From contig NZ_JAENJG010000001.1 in the NCBI RefSeq assembly GCF_016597785.1, positions 434,001-498,000 of the forward strand: a stretch of DNA of 64,000 nucleotides, given 5' to 3'. Both the position numbers and the translations under genes were made by a program. The notes under the pieces were generated by a model, which worked only from the letters and a program-made list of their open reading frames with translations, was not told the DNA's origin and searched no databases. This DNA comes from Leucobacter sp. L43 (GTDB taxonomy: Bacteria; Actinomycetota; Actinomycetes; Actinomycetales; Microbacteriaceae). Shown piece by piece: positions 17,889-26,294 of this stretch (position 1 is its first letter; each line of letters starts with the position of its first letter).

Positions 17889-18917
17889 TCAGTGCGCACC
17901 TACGGGAATCGCCTCACGGGTCAACCGCTTCCGGAAGATCCAGTACGTCCACGCCTGGTACGCGAGCACGAGCGGAAGGGTGAAGACCGCGACCCACGTC
18001 ATGAGCTCGAGCGTCTTCTGCGAACTCGCGGCGCCGACGATCGACATGGAGTACGAGGGGTCGATGCTCGATGCCATGAGATTCGGGAACATCGCCATGA
18101 AGATCGCGAGCAGAGCGAACGCGATGGCGATCGCGTTGCCGGTGAAGGCCCACCCTTCTCGTCCGACGAGATTCGCGGCCCAACCCCCGATGAGCGCGAG
18201 TGCGGCGACCGCTGAGCAGAGCACGATCACCCACAGCGTCGGGCTATCGGTGTGCTGCATGATCGTCCATCCGAGGAACGTCGCTCCCGCGATGATCGCC
18301 GCGGCACCGACCTTCGTGGCGAGCGAGCGAGCTCGCACTCGCATGTCACCCGCGGTCTTCAGCGAGATGAACACCAGACCGTGCGCGAACGTGATGAGGA
18401 GCATCGTGAGTCCGCCGAGCAGCCCGTAGGGGTTCAGCAGAGTGAGCAGTGTGCCCTGGTAGATCCAGCCGCCGTTCTCCATCGGCGCGATCGGGAGCCC
18501 CTGGGCGAGGTTCGCGAACGCGACGCCCCAGAGGAGCGGCGGCACCACCGAACCCCAGAAGATGAACTGATCGAACCACCGGGTCCATTCGCGACCCTTG
18601 CCCTGGTGCCGGTACTCGAACGAGACCCCGCGCAGAATCAGGGCGACGAGGATCACGAGGAGCGCCAGGTAGAAGCCGGAGAACATCGTCGCGTACCACT
18701 CGGGGAACGCGGCGAAGAGCGAGGCGCCCGCGACGATGAGCCACGTCTCGTTGAGATCCCAGACGGGACCGATCGTGTTGATGATGAGACGCCGGTCGCG
18801 GTCGTCCCTCCCGAGGAACGGCAGCGACATGCCAACGCCGAAATCGAATCCGTCGAGCACGAAGTAGCCGATGAGCATCGCCCCGACGATGAAGAACCAG
18901 AGTGTGGTGAGTTCCAT
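17889..18917 (-). CDS. cydB: Cytochrome bd ubiquinol/menaquinol oxidase subunit II
   Basis: Membrane subunit II of the high-affinity terminal oxidase. The 342-residue protein opens with MELTTLWFFIVGAMLIGYFVLDGFDFGVGM-type sequence (the YFVLDGFDFG signature at ~residues 18-27), then IGPVWDLNETWLI and multiple further membrane helices, with normal length. The start ATG at 18917 has a GGAG-type ribosome-binding site. It lies nine bases after cydA in the same operon. Subunit II carries no heme but stabilises CydA. Confidence 0.97.
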   Translation of the reverse strand: MELTTLWFFIVGAMLIGYFVLDGFDFGVGMSLPFLGRDDRDRRLIINTIGPVWDLNETWLIVAGASLFAAFPEWYATMFSGFYLALLVILVALILRGVSFEYRHQGKGREWTRWFDQFIFWGSVVPPLLWGVAFANLAQGLPIAPMENGGWIYQGTLLTLLNPYGLLGGLTMLLITFAHGLVFISLKTAGDMRVRARSLATKVGAAAIIAGATFLGWTIMQHTDSPTLWVIVLCSAVAALALIGGWAANLVGREGWAFTGNAIAIAFALLAIFMAMFPNLMASSIDPSYSMSIVGAASSQKTLELMTWVAVFTLPLVLAYQAWTYWIFRKRLTREAIPVGAH

Positions 18918-18926
18918 GTCCGTCTC

Positions 18927-20381
18927 CTAGTAGACCGTGGCGAGCTGCTGGTGGTCGGCGTCGCCCGGCTTGCCGTCGGCGTCCGAGCTCAGCGCGATCT
19001 CGGGCGGGCCCTCTTTCGCCGCCTTCGTGATGAGCTTGAATTCGACGACGGCGAGGGCGCCGTACACGATCGTGAAGACGAGCAGGGAGATCAGCACCGC
19101 CCATCCGGGAACTCCGGGCGACACGCCCTGTTCGGTGGTCATCACGCCGAAGACGATCCACGGCTGCCGGCCCATCTCGGTGAAGACCCACCCCACGAGC
19201 GAGGCGAGCATCGGGAGCGGCGCGGTCCAGATCGCGACCTTCCACACCCAGTCGGGAAGGTCCATGCTCTTCCGGGTGATCCAGAGCCCGACGACCGAGA
19301 CGAGCGCAGCGAGTGCGCCGAGGCCGATCATCCAGCGGAACGCCCAATAGGTGACCCAGATGATGGGTGCGAACTGACCGTCGGTCGGGCACGTGAGCAG
19401 CGAATCGGCGCCGCAGTACTGCGCGGTGTATTCGGCCTGCAGATCGCGGATGCCCTCGACGGACCCGTTGAACGTGCCGTTCGAGAGGAAGGACAGCAGA
19501 TAGGGGATGCGGATCGAGAAGATCTCGTGGGCCCCGTCGGGGGTGCCGAGGCTGAACACGGAGAACGACGCGTCAGCGCCGGAGGCGTTCTCGTAGAGCG
19601 CTTCCGCAGCGGCCATCTTCATCGGCTGCGTCTCGGTCATGACCATGCCGAGCGAGTGGCCCGTGAGCCCGACGCCCATGAAGGCGGCGATGTTGGTCCA
19701 CGCGCCGAAGCGGAGCGCTGTCCGCATCTCGTCGAGGTACTGCCCACGACGCAGGTGCCAGGCGGCGGTCGAGACGACGACGACTCCCGCGAACATCACG
19801 GCGGCGAAGATGGTGTGCGGGAACTGCGTCACGGCGACCGGGTTCGTGAGCACGGCGCCGATGCTGTCGAGTTCGGCTCGCCCGCGCTCCTCGTTGATGG
19901 TGAATCCATCAGGATTCTGCATGAATGCGTTCGCAGCGAGGATGAAATAGGCCGAGGCGACGGTGCCGAGCCAGACGAACCAGATCGTCATCAGATGGAT
20001 CTTCTTCGGCAGCTTGTCCCACCCGAAGATCCACAGCCCGATGAAGGTCGCTTCGAAGAAGAAGGCGATGAGGCCTTCCATCGCCAAGGGGGCGCCGAAG
20101 ATGTCGCCGACGAAGCGGGAGTAGTTCGACCAGTTCATGCCGAACTGGAACTCCTGCACGATGCCGGTCACGACGCCCATCGCGAAGTTGATGAGGAAGA
20201 TCTTGCCGAACAGACGGGTGAGGCGCAGGTACTTGATCTTGCCCGTCTTCACCCACGCGGTCTGCAGGATGGCGACGAGCAGGCACATGCCGATCGTCAG
20301 CGGAACGAAGATGAAGTGGTACAGCGTCGTCAACCCGAACTGCCATCGCGATAGCGTCAGGGGATCAAAGAACTCGTTCAT
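18927..20381 (-). CDS. cydA: Cytochrome bd ubiquinol/menaquinol oxidase subunit I
   Basis: Catalytic subunit I with hemes b558, b595 and d, oxidising (mena)quinol and reducing oxygen at low tension. The 484-residue form starts MNEFFDPLTLSRWQFG at 20381. His22 (in LYHFIFVPLTIG) aligns with the E. coli heme b595/d-linked His19, and GRQPWIVFGVMTTEQGVSP is the conserved loop near the C-terminal helices. The periplasmic Q-loop looks short, as in other actinobacteria. The frame extends 12 codons further upstream; the chosen ATG has GGAG ahead of it. A candidate promoter lies at 20494-20523. Confidence 0.97.
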   Translation of the reverse strand: MNEFFDPLTLSRWQFGLTTLYHFIFVPLTIGMCLLVAILQTAWVKTGKIKYLRLTRLFGKIFLINFAMGVVTGIVQEFQFGMNWSNYSRFVGDIFGAPLAMEGLIAFFFEATFIGLWIFGWDKLPKKIHLMTIWFVWLGTVASAYFILAANAFMQNPDGFTINEERGRAELDSIGAVLTNPVAVTQFPHTIFAAVMFAGVVVVSTAAWHLRRGQYLDEMRTALRFGAWTNIAAFMGVGLTGHSLGMVMTETQPMKMAAAEALYENASGADASFSVFSLGTPDGAHEIFSIRIPYLLSFLSNGTFNGSVEGIRDLQAEYTAQYCGADSLLTCPTDGQFAPIIWVTYWAFRWMIGLGALAALVSVVGLWITRKSMDLPDWVWKVAIWTAPLPMLASLVGWVFTEMGRQPWIVFGVMTTEQGVSPGVPGWAVLISLLVFTIVYGALAVVEFKLITKAAKEGPPEIALSSDADGKPGDADHQQLATVY

Positions 20382-20493
20382 GTCACGCTCCAGAACGAAG
20401 GTCGCGCGCCCCACCAAGGGTGCACTCCCTTAGTGAGGTCCGCTACGAGATGTCATTCTCGCCGGAGCCATCGGCCGGATGCCGACTGACTCG

Positions 20494-20523
20494 ATTTTAC
20501 CGTTTCTGTGAGTTTCCTGCGAA
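20494..20523 (-). promoter_or_regulatory. Candidate cydAB promoter
   Basis: Minus strand: -35 TTCGCA (20518-20523), 18-base spacer, -10 TAAAAT (20494-20499), ~110 bases before cydA. The 263-bp gap to dedA (20382-20644) also holds a self-complementary CGACGTCG near 20577 and a TTCGGC...GCCGAA pair near 20531-20563, which could be regulator sites; nothing firmer is visible. Confidence 0.4.
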
Positions 20524-20631
20524 TCTGGTTCGGCTTCGAAGCATATTTCACTCGGCGCCGAACGGTATATCTCTCGACGTCGAAACGACCTCGCACCCGC
20601 CCGTGCCCGATGTTCCTTGCGACGTCGTCGT

Positions 20632-20637
20632 TACACT
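20632..20637 (+). promoter_or_regulatory. -10 box of dedA (leaderless)
   Basis: TACACT seven bases before the GTG at 20645, which supports that start over the longer upstream frame. Confidence 0.4.
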
Positions 20638-20644
20638 CGGTGGC

Positions 20645-21328
20645 GTGACCGACTTCCTGAGCACGTTGATCGAATGGATCCGCGACCTCGACCCGGTCCT
20701 GCGCACGCTGCTCGCAGGCGTCGGCATGATGCTCGAGACGTCGATCTTCGTCGGCCTCATCGTGCCTGGAGACACCATCGCGCTGGTGTCCGCCATCGGA
20801 GTGACCACGCCCGCTCAGTTCATCTGGCTCGTCATCGCCCTGATCCTCGGCGCCGTTGCCGGAGAGAGCATCGGCTTCTTCCTCGGCAGATGGATCGGAC
20901 CCCGAATCCGGGCCAGCCGTGCCGGACGGAGACTCGGCGAGCGCAACTGGCGCATCGCCGAGCACTACCTCGGGGAACGCGGAGGGGTCGCGGTGTTCCT
21001 CTCGAGATTCCTGCCGGTGCTGCACTCGCTCGTGCCGTTGACCGCCGGCATGGCGGGAATGCGCTATCGCCGGTTCCTGGTCTGGACCGCAGCGGCCAGC
21101 ATCGTCTGGTCGTTGATCGTCGTCTCGCTCGGCGTCGGCGCCGCCGCCGGATACGACCAACTCGCAGCACGCGTCAAAGGCGCCGGGTTCGTCTTCGCCG
21201 GTCTCGCCGCCGCTGTCGCACTCGCCATCTGGGGAATCAAGAAGTGGTTCCTGCGCCGCGAGCAACGCCACCTCGACGTCGCCGGCGCAGACGAATCGTC
21301 TGAGGATCCGCACACCCCGACGCCCTAG
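20645..21328 (+). CDS. DedA family membrane protein
   Basis: 227-residue integral membrane protein of the DedA/VTT (SNARE-associated Golgi) family, implicated in lipid carrier flipping and membrane homeostasis. Signatures: LETSIFVGLIVPGDT, GAVAGESIGFFLGRWIGPR, FLSRFLPVLHSLVPLTAGMAGM (FxGR/FxRxxP-like re-entrant segment) and a C-terminal helix near GFVFAGLAAAVALAIWGI. The start GTG at 20645 is chosen because of the leaderless -10 box; the frame is open for 75 more codons upstream without DedA similarity. Its TAG stop is embedded in the -10 box of the next gene. Confidence 0.88.
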   Translation: MTDFLSTLIEWIRDLDPVLRTLLAGVGMMLETSIFVGLIVPGDTIALVSAIGVTTPAQFIWLVIALILGAVAGESIGFFLGRWIGPRIRASRAGRRLGERNWRIAEHYLGERGGVAVFLSRFLPVLHSLVPLTAGMAGMRYRRFLVWTAAASIVWSLIVVSLGVGAAAGYDQLAARVKGAGFVFAGLAAAVALAIWGIKKWFLRREQRHLDVAGADESSEDPHTPTP

Positions 21329-21331
21329 ACT
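21326..21331 (+). promoter_or_regulatory. -10 box of the App1 gene overlapping the dedA stop
   Basis: TAGACT, six bases before the GTG at 21338. Its first three bases are the dedA TAG stop, the same arrangement as comEC/holA. Confidence 0.5.
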
Positions 21332-21337
21332 GTCCTG

Positions 21338-22387
21338 GTGACTTCGCCACCCCAGCCAGACCCTCGACCCCGCTTCGCGGCTCGCCTGGAGGATTGGCTG
21401 CACGGGCGCCGCGCCCGCCGAGCGATCTCGCGCGGGAAGAAGCCCTCCGTGATTCCGTACATCGGCTACGGCACGACCGAATGGGTGCGCGTGCTCGGAC
21501 GCGTGCTGTACCTGAAGCCGGAGAGTCGCGAGCACACCCGCTTCCGGCCGGACGTGGCCGAGGTATCGCGCGTGCGCGGCTGGCGCACCTTCACGAGCCT
21601 CTCGGTGCCGCATCAGACGGTGCGCGTGCTCATCGACGGCGAGCCCGTCACCGAAGTGACGGCGGATCGCGGCGGGGTCATCGATGCCATCGTGCCGGTG
21701 CAGCTCGAACGGGGCTGGCACACCGTGACCCTTCAAGCCGGCGACAGCGAGGCGGCCGATGCCCCCGTGAACGTGGTGGCGCCGGAGGCCGAGTTCGGGG
21801 TGATCTCCGACATCGACGACACCATCCTGCTCACCGCTCTCCCCCGCCCGTTCGTAGCGGCGTGGAACAGCTTCGTGCTCGACGAGCATGCGCGTTCGGC
21901 GACACCCGGCATGGCGGTGATGCTCGATCACCTGATGGCCGAGCATCCCGGCGCCCCCGTCGTCTACCTCTCGACCGGGGCCTGGAACGCAGCGCCCGCG
22001 CTCAGCCGCTTCCTGGCGCGCAATCTCTATCCGATGGGGCCGCTCCTGCTCACCGATTGGGGCCCGACGCATGATCGTTGGTTCCGGAGCGGCCGAGAGC
22101 ACAAACGACGCGAACTGCGACGCATCGTGAGAGAGTTCCCCGGGATCCGTTGGATCTTGATCGGCGACGACGGGCAGCACGACGAGGCGCTGTACCACGA
22201 ATTCGCGACCGCCCACCCCGAGAGCGTCGCGGCGGTGCTCATCCGTCAGCTCTCCGTCGGCGAAGCGGTGCTCGCCGGCGGGCGCTCGAAGGCGCGGCTG
22301 CACCGGAGCACGAGCGGCGTGCCCTGGGTGTACGGCCCAGACGGGGCAACACTGCGCGAGGAGCTGCGCAAGCTGGGACTTCTGTGA
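21338..22387 (+). CDS. App1-type (DUF2183) phosphatase
   Basis: 349-residue protein with an N-terminal beta-sandwich-like region (WRTFTSLSVPHQTVRVLIDG) and a C-terminal HAD-like phosphatidate phosphatase catalytic domain. Catalytic DxDxT is SDIDDT (Asp158, Asp160); downstream VVYLSTGAWN, TDWGPT and LIGDDGQHD supply the Ser/Thr, Lys-region and acidic motifs of the HAD fold. Yeast App1 is a Mg-dependent phosphatidate phosphatase; bacterial members are largely untested. No membrane segment is visible. The start is GTG at 21338 in a leaderless context. Its stop overlaps the next gene's GTG (GTGA), so the two are coupled. Confidence 0.87.
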   Translation: MTSPPQPDPRPRFAARLEDWLHGRRARRAISRGKKPSVIPYIGYGTTEWVRVLGRVLYLKPESREHTRFRPDVAEVSRVRGWRTFTSLSVPHQTVRVLIDGEPVTEVTADRGGVIDAIVPVQLERGWHTVTLQAGDSEAADAPVNVVAPEAEFGVISDIDDTILLTALPRPFVAAWNSFVLDEHARSATPGMAVMLDHLMAEHPGAPVVYLSTGAWNAAPALSRFLARNLYPMGPLLLTDWGPTHDRWFRSGREHKRRELRRIVREFPGIRWILIGDDGQHDEALYHEFATAHPESVAAVLIRQLSVGEAVLAGGRSKARLHRSTSGVPWVYGPDGATLREELRKLGLL

Positions 22388-23451
22388 CCGGACCCGCGAC
22401 CCGCCCGTGGCGCCGGTTCGAGCGCGATCTCACCGGGCGGTTCACGGTGTCGGTGCGGCCCGCCTGGTGGCAGCTGGCCAAGGGCGCCGCCGCGGCGATC
22501 CTGACCTGGTTCATCTGCCTCGCGATCTTTCCGGAGCAGCTGCCGATCTTCGGAGCGATCGCCGCGCTGATCGTCATGCAGGACAACGTCGATCAGTCGC
22601 TCACCCGCGGAATCGAGCGCGTCGTCGGCGTGCTCGTCGGCGTGGGCGTGGCCATCGGCGCGGGCGCGCTCTTCGGTCCGCAGTCGTGGTTGTTCATCGC
22701 GGCCATCATCGTCGCGATGGGCGTCGGGTGGCTGCTGCGCATGACGCCTTCGGCCGCGAATCAGGTCGCGATCAGCGCTCTGCTCATGATCGCGCTCGGC
22801 GGCCTCGAACTGCACTACGGCGCCGAGCGCCTCATCGAGACAGCGATCGGAGCCGCGATCGGCGTGGCCTTGAATGCGCTCGTCGTCGCACCGGTGCGCA
22901 CGTCTTCGGTGCATCTCGCGATCGTCGACCTCACGCAGCACTCGGCCGAGGTGCTGCGTCGCATCGCCGACGCGCTCGACGAACCGCGCAACCGGCCCTG
23001 GCTCGCCGAGATGCTCGCCGACGCCAGGGGGCTGCAAGAGGAGCGCACCCGCGTCCACGCCCTCCTGCGCCAGGCCCGCGAGAGCCTCAGGTTCAATCCT
23101 CGCAGTCGGCGCTATCGCGAGGGTCTCGCGGAGGACGACGCACAGTTCGAGCGCCTGCAGCGCATCGTCACGCAGATCGTCGGCATGGCTCGCGCGCTCG
23201 CCGATCTCTACGCCCCCGAGCTCACCGACGACCCCTTCGTCATCGGCATGGCGGAGGAGATGCGACGTGCCGCGCACGATCTCGAGCTCCTCGTCGAGGG
23301 CGGCACGAGGGGCGAGGGCGCGGTCGAGCCACTCGCGCTGACCACTCCCCTCACCATCCCGAGGCCGAATGAGCAGCACTGGGTACTCATCGGCTCTCTG
23401 CTGGAGGATCTGCGCCGCGTGCGCGGGCGCATCACCGGCGAACTCGATTGA
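22384..23451 (+). CDS. FUSC / aromatic acid exporter-like membrane protein
   Basis: 355-residue inner-membrane protein with an N-terminal block of about five to six hydrophobic helices (residues ~30-175) and a C-terminal soluble helical region (DLTQHSAEVLRRIADAL onward). This matches the ArAE/FUSC half-domain family linked to efflux of aromatic acids or fusaric acid. Substrate unknown. GTG start overlaps the App1 stop by four bases, suggesting one operon from the promoter at 21326. A hairpin follows the stop. Confidence 0.82.
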   Translation: MTGPATRPWRRFERDLTGRFTVSVRPAWWQLAKGAAAAILTWFICLAIFPEQLPIFGAIAALIVMQDNVDQSLTRGIERVVGVLVGVGVAIGAGALFGPQSWLFIAAIIVAMGVGWLLRMTPSAANQVAISALLMIALGGLELHYGAERLIETAIGAAIGVALNALVVAPVRTSSVHLAIVDLTQHSAEVLRRIADALDEPRNRPWLAEMLADARGLQEERTRVHALLRQARESLRFNPRSRRYREGLAEDDAQFERLQRIVTQIVGMARALADLYAPELTDDPFVIGMAEEMRRAAHDLELLVEGGTRGEGAVEPLALTTPLTIPRPNEQHWVLIGSLLEDLRRVRGRITGELD

Positions 23452-23457
23452 AACGAC

Positions 23458-23492
23458 GAATCGCCGCCCCGCTTCCGCGGTGACGGCGATTC
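23458..23492. terminator. Convergent hairpin between the FUSC gene and yceI
   Basis: GAATCGCCG (23458-23466) pairs perfectly with CGGCGATTC (23484-23492). It serves both converging genes; no U-run is present. Confidence 0.55.
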
Positions 23493-23507
23493 CAGCAGTG
23501 TCGTCGG

Positions 23508-24065
23508 CTACTTGACGAGCGCCGCCTGCACATCGAGCGTGATCGTCACATCGGAGCCGAGCAGCAGCCCGCCCTTTTCGAGGGGAGCGTTCCAGGTCAG
23601 CCCGAAGTCCTCGCGCTTGATCCGCGTGGTCGCGGTGAAACCGGCCTTGTAATTGCCGTAGGCGTCCTCGCCGAAGCCGCCGAACTCGAAGTCGAAGGTC
23701 ACCGGCTTCGTCACCCCGCGGAGCGTCAGATCGCCGTCGACGAAGAAGTTGCCGTTCTCCTCGCGCACGCCCGTCGACACGAAGGTCAGCTTCGGGAACT
23801 CATCGGCGGCGAAGAAATCACCGGTGGCCAGGTGGCCGTCGCGGTTCTTCTCGTTCGTGTTCACGGAGGCGACGTCGGCGCTCGCGGTGACGCTCGACTC
23901 GAGGGGGTTCTCCGCCGTCGTGAAGGTGGCTTCGAAGGACTCGAACTTGCCCTTGACCTTGCTGATGGCGAGGTGGCGAACGGAGAAGCCGACCTCGGAG
24001 TGCGTGGGGTCGACGGCCCACGTTCCGACGCGGTACCCGGGGATCTGCTCTGCGGTGATGGTCAT
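23508..24065 (-). CDS. YceI family protein
   Basis: 185-residue lipocalin-like beta-barrel protein that binds polyisoprenoid-type amphiphiles. Landmarks: YRVGTWAVDPTHSEVGFSVRH at the N-terminus (WxxDPxHSxxxFxVRH), KGKFESFEATF, KNRDGHLATGDFFAADEFP, and DLTLRGVTKPVTFDFEF. No signal peptide is seen, so it is probably cytoplasmic, unlike E. coli YceI. The start ATG at 24065 has GAAAGG just upstream and gives MTITAEQIPGY; the frame extends 14 codons further. Single-gene unit between the FUSC and GatD genes. Confidence 0.93.
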   Translation of the reverse strand: MTITAEQIPGYRVGTWAVDPTHSEVGFSVRHLAISKVKGKFESFEATFTTAENPLESSVTASADVASVNTNEKNRDGHLATGDFFAADEFPKLTFVSTGVREENGNFFVDGDLTLRGVTKPVTFDFEFGGFGEDAYGNYKAGFTATTRIKREDFGLTWNAPLEKGGLLLGSDVTITLDVQAALVK

Positions 24066-24170
24066 GTCATGCCTTTCGATTGAGTGTGCGAGGTCCGATG
24101 AGCACAACTATTACATGCAGACGAATATTCCCGGGTACGAGCAGAAACTTTTCCGCGCGCGGCTCCGGGG

Positions 24171-24899
24171 CTATCGGGGGCGTCGCTTCGCGCTTTCGCG
24201 CGCACGGAGCACGGTGTCGGGCGTCGCCGCGACCGGCGTGAAGGAGCCGTAGCGCCTGCGCGCGGCTTCCCCGATGAGGAAATCGCTGAGCGCGGGATTC
24301 TTGGGCAGCAGGGATCCGTGCAGGTAGCTGCCGATCACATTCGCCGTGCGCGCTCCCTCCACACCGGCGCCGGGGGCATTGCCGGCTCCCTGCACCACCC
24401 GGCCCAGGGGCGCAGAGCCGGTCCCGAGCTGCGTGCTGCCGCTGTGGTTCTCATAGCCGATGATCTCGCCGAACGCCTCCGTGTCGAGCACGACGTTCCC
24501 GATCATCCGTTCCGTCCCGCCGAGGGTCTCGACGTCGAGCACGCCGATCCCAGTGAGCTCGTCACCCGCATGCGTGATGAAGCGGTGGCCGAACAATTGA
24601 TAGAGACCGCAGATCATGAGCATCGGCACACCGTCGTCGGCGAGGGTGCGCATCTGATCCGCCCGCTGCGCGAGATCGAGCGCGACCCTGCCCTGACCCG
24701 AGTCCTGCCCGCCCCCGCCGACGATGATGTCGATGGTGTCCGGAAGCGGGTCGCCGGGGTTCACATCGACCACCCGCGGCGAGAAACCATGGGCGGCGGC
24801 TCGGCGCGAGAGCGAGAGCACATTGCCGCGGTCACCGTAGATATTCATGTCTCGCGGGTAGAGCGAGACGATGGCGAGTTCGCGATCGATATCGTTCAC
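24171..24899 (-). CDS. gatD: Lipid II isoglutaminyl synthase, glutaminase subunit GatD
   Basis: Class I glutamine amidotransferase-like subunit that supplies ammonia to MurT for amidating D-Glu of lipid II. The 242-residue protein shows the nucleophile elbow MLMICGLYQLFGH (Cys97) and the catalytic His194 in GSYLHGSLLPKNPALSD. The N-terminus MNDIDRELAIVSLYPRDMNIY has the family YPxxxNIYGDRGN pattern. GatD proteins lack the usual third catalytic Glu. It overlaps the end of murT by four bases, consistent with a stable MurT-GatD complex. Confidence 0.94.
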   Translation of the reverse strand: MNDIDRELAIVSLYPRDMNIYGDRGNVLSLSRRAAAHGFSPRVVDVNPGDPLPDTIDIIVGGGGQDSGQGRVALDLAQRADQMRTLADDGVPMLMICGLYQLFGHRFITHAGDELTGIGVLDVETLGGTERMIGNVVLDTEAFGEIIGYENHSGSTQLGTGSAPLGRVVQGAGNAPGAGVEGARTANVIGSYLHGSLLPKNPALSDFLIGEAARRRYGSFTPVAATPDTVLRARESAKRRPR

Positions 24900-26230
24900 C
24901 AGACGTCCTCCACATCGGTCAGATCGGCGAGGGCGCGACGCAGGTCGAGCATCGCGGTGTACGTGCAGTAGATGCGCCGCGGGCGACCGAGCGTGCGCTC
25001 ACGGAAGGTCGCCAGCGCGCGACGGGGGTCTTCCTCGACGTGCCCGACCGGGACGTCGTCGTGCTCGAGACGCAGTGCCATGTCCCAGGCACGCGTACCG
25101 CACACCGTATCGACGCCGGACTCCGCGAGAGAGGTGAAATCGACATCCCACAGCCACGACATGTCCCGGCCGTCCGCGTACTGATCGTTGATCGCGATCA
25201 TCGCGGCGACGCCCTCGGCCTGGAACGACGCGAGCCCCAGTCGGAATCCAGCCGGATTCTTCACGAGGACGAGTTCGAGCGGCTCCCCGTCGAGCACCAG
25301 CTGCTCGCCTCGCCCGAATGCCGGGCGGATCTCCGAGAGCGCCGTCACAAGTTCGCCGGTCGTGGCTGCCGCGCGTTGCCCCGGGGCCTCAGGAGCGATC
25401 GGCCCGGCATCCAGAATCTGACGCACGAGGGCGAGCGCAGCCGCCGCGTTGAAGGTGTTGTACAGCCCTTCCAGCTTGAGCGAGGTCCGGTACTGACCGC
25501 CGTCGACGCCGAACACCGCTTCATGGTCCCCGACCTCGAGCAGCATCACGTCAGCCGGCGTGCGCTGTTCCCGCGCCGCCTCTGCCGGCGTCGCCGAAAG
25601 ATGGAAATCGTCGTCACTCGGGAACATGGCGAGGAGCGCATCGGAGAGACCGAACTCGCGAACGTCGACGTGCGCGCCGGTGCGGGCTCGAGTGAGCTCG
25701 CCGATGGCTGCGATCAGTCGATCTTCACGATTCACCACCAGGCCCTCGGTCGTGGCATCTGCGATCCGCTGCAGAAGTTTGGCGGTCGTATCGATCTCAC
25801 CGAAACGGTCGAGCTGATCGCGCAGCACGTTCAACAGCAGTGTGAACCGAGGAGCCACTCGGTCGATGAAGTACATCGCGTGGGCTTCATCGAGTTCGAG
25901 CACGGCGACATCCGCATCGAGACGACCGCGCAGATCGCTCTCCTGAATCGCTGCGGCGACGACCCCGCGGGAGAAATTCGAACCCGTCCGATTCGTGAAG
26001 ACGCGCAGCCCACGGGCCTCGAGCAGTTCGACGACCATCTTCGTCGTCGTCGTCTTCCCGTTGGTTCCGCTGACCGCCACGACCCCGTACGGCAGCCGGC
26101 CAAGGACACGGCTCAGAAAGCCGGGGTCGAGCTTCTCGATCACGAGGCCGGGCAGAGCCGACCCGCCGCCGCGGAGCCGGGCGACCTGCCGCACCGCCTT
26201 GCCGATACCGGCTGAAACCACATCACGCAT
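24896..26230 (-). CDS. murT: Lipid II isoglutaminyl synthase, ATP-dependent subunit MurT
   Basis: Mur-ligase-like subunit that activates the D-Glu alpha-carboxylate of lipid II for amidation. The 444-residue protein has the P-loop SGTNGKTTTTK (~residues 54-64), TNRTGSNFSRGV, the middle-domain segment NVLRDQLDRFGE, and a C-terminal MurT_C domain (YADGRDMSWLWDVDF). The Cys4 zinc ribbon seen in staphylococcal MurT is absent: only two cysteines occur, both near the C-terminus. The start ATG at 26230 has GGGAGC and a TAGGCT box six bases away. gatD follows with a four-base overlap. Confidence 0.94.
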   Translation of the reverse strand: MRDVVSAGIGKAVRQVARLRGGGSALPGLVIEKLDPGFLSRVLGRLPYGVVAVSGTNGKTTTTKMVVELLEARGLRVFTNRTGSNFSRGVVAAAIQESDLRGRLDADVAVLELDEAHAMYFIDRVAPRFTLLLNVLRDQLDRFGEIDTTAKLLQRIADATTEGLVVNREDRLIAAIGELTRARTGAHVDVREFGLSDALLAMFPSDDDFHLSATPAEAAREQRTPADVMLLEVGDHEAVFGVDGGQYRTSLKLEGLYNTFNAAAALALVRQILDAGPIAPEAPGQRAAATTGELVTALSEIRPAFGRGEQLVLDGEPLELVLVKNPAGFRLGLASFQAEGVAAMIAINDQYADGRDMSWLWDVDFTSLAESGVDTVCGTRAWDMALRLEHDDVPVGHVEEDPRRALATFRERTLGRPRRIYCTYTAMLDLRRALADLTDVEDVW

Positions 26231-26236
26231 GCTCCC

Positions 26237-26242
26237 AGCCTA
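26237..26242 (-). promoter_or_regulatory. -10 box of murT-gatD
   Basis: TAGGCT six bases before the murT ATG; the intervening GGGAGC could instead act as a Shine-Dalgarno of a longer transcript. Confidence 0.4.
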
Positions 26243-26294
26243 GAGGCAGCGACGAATGCAGCCGAACGCGCGCGCCGCACAGGCGGCGTGGCGA

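Noticed and set aside
24066-24107. Upstream start of yceI giving MCSSDL..., reminiscent of sequencing-adapter translation
   Set aside because: The underlying DNA does not match adapter sequence, and the ATG at 24065 gives the family-typical N-terminus.
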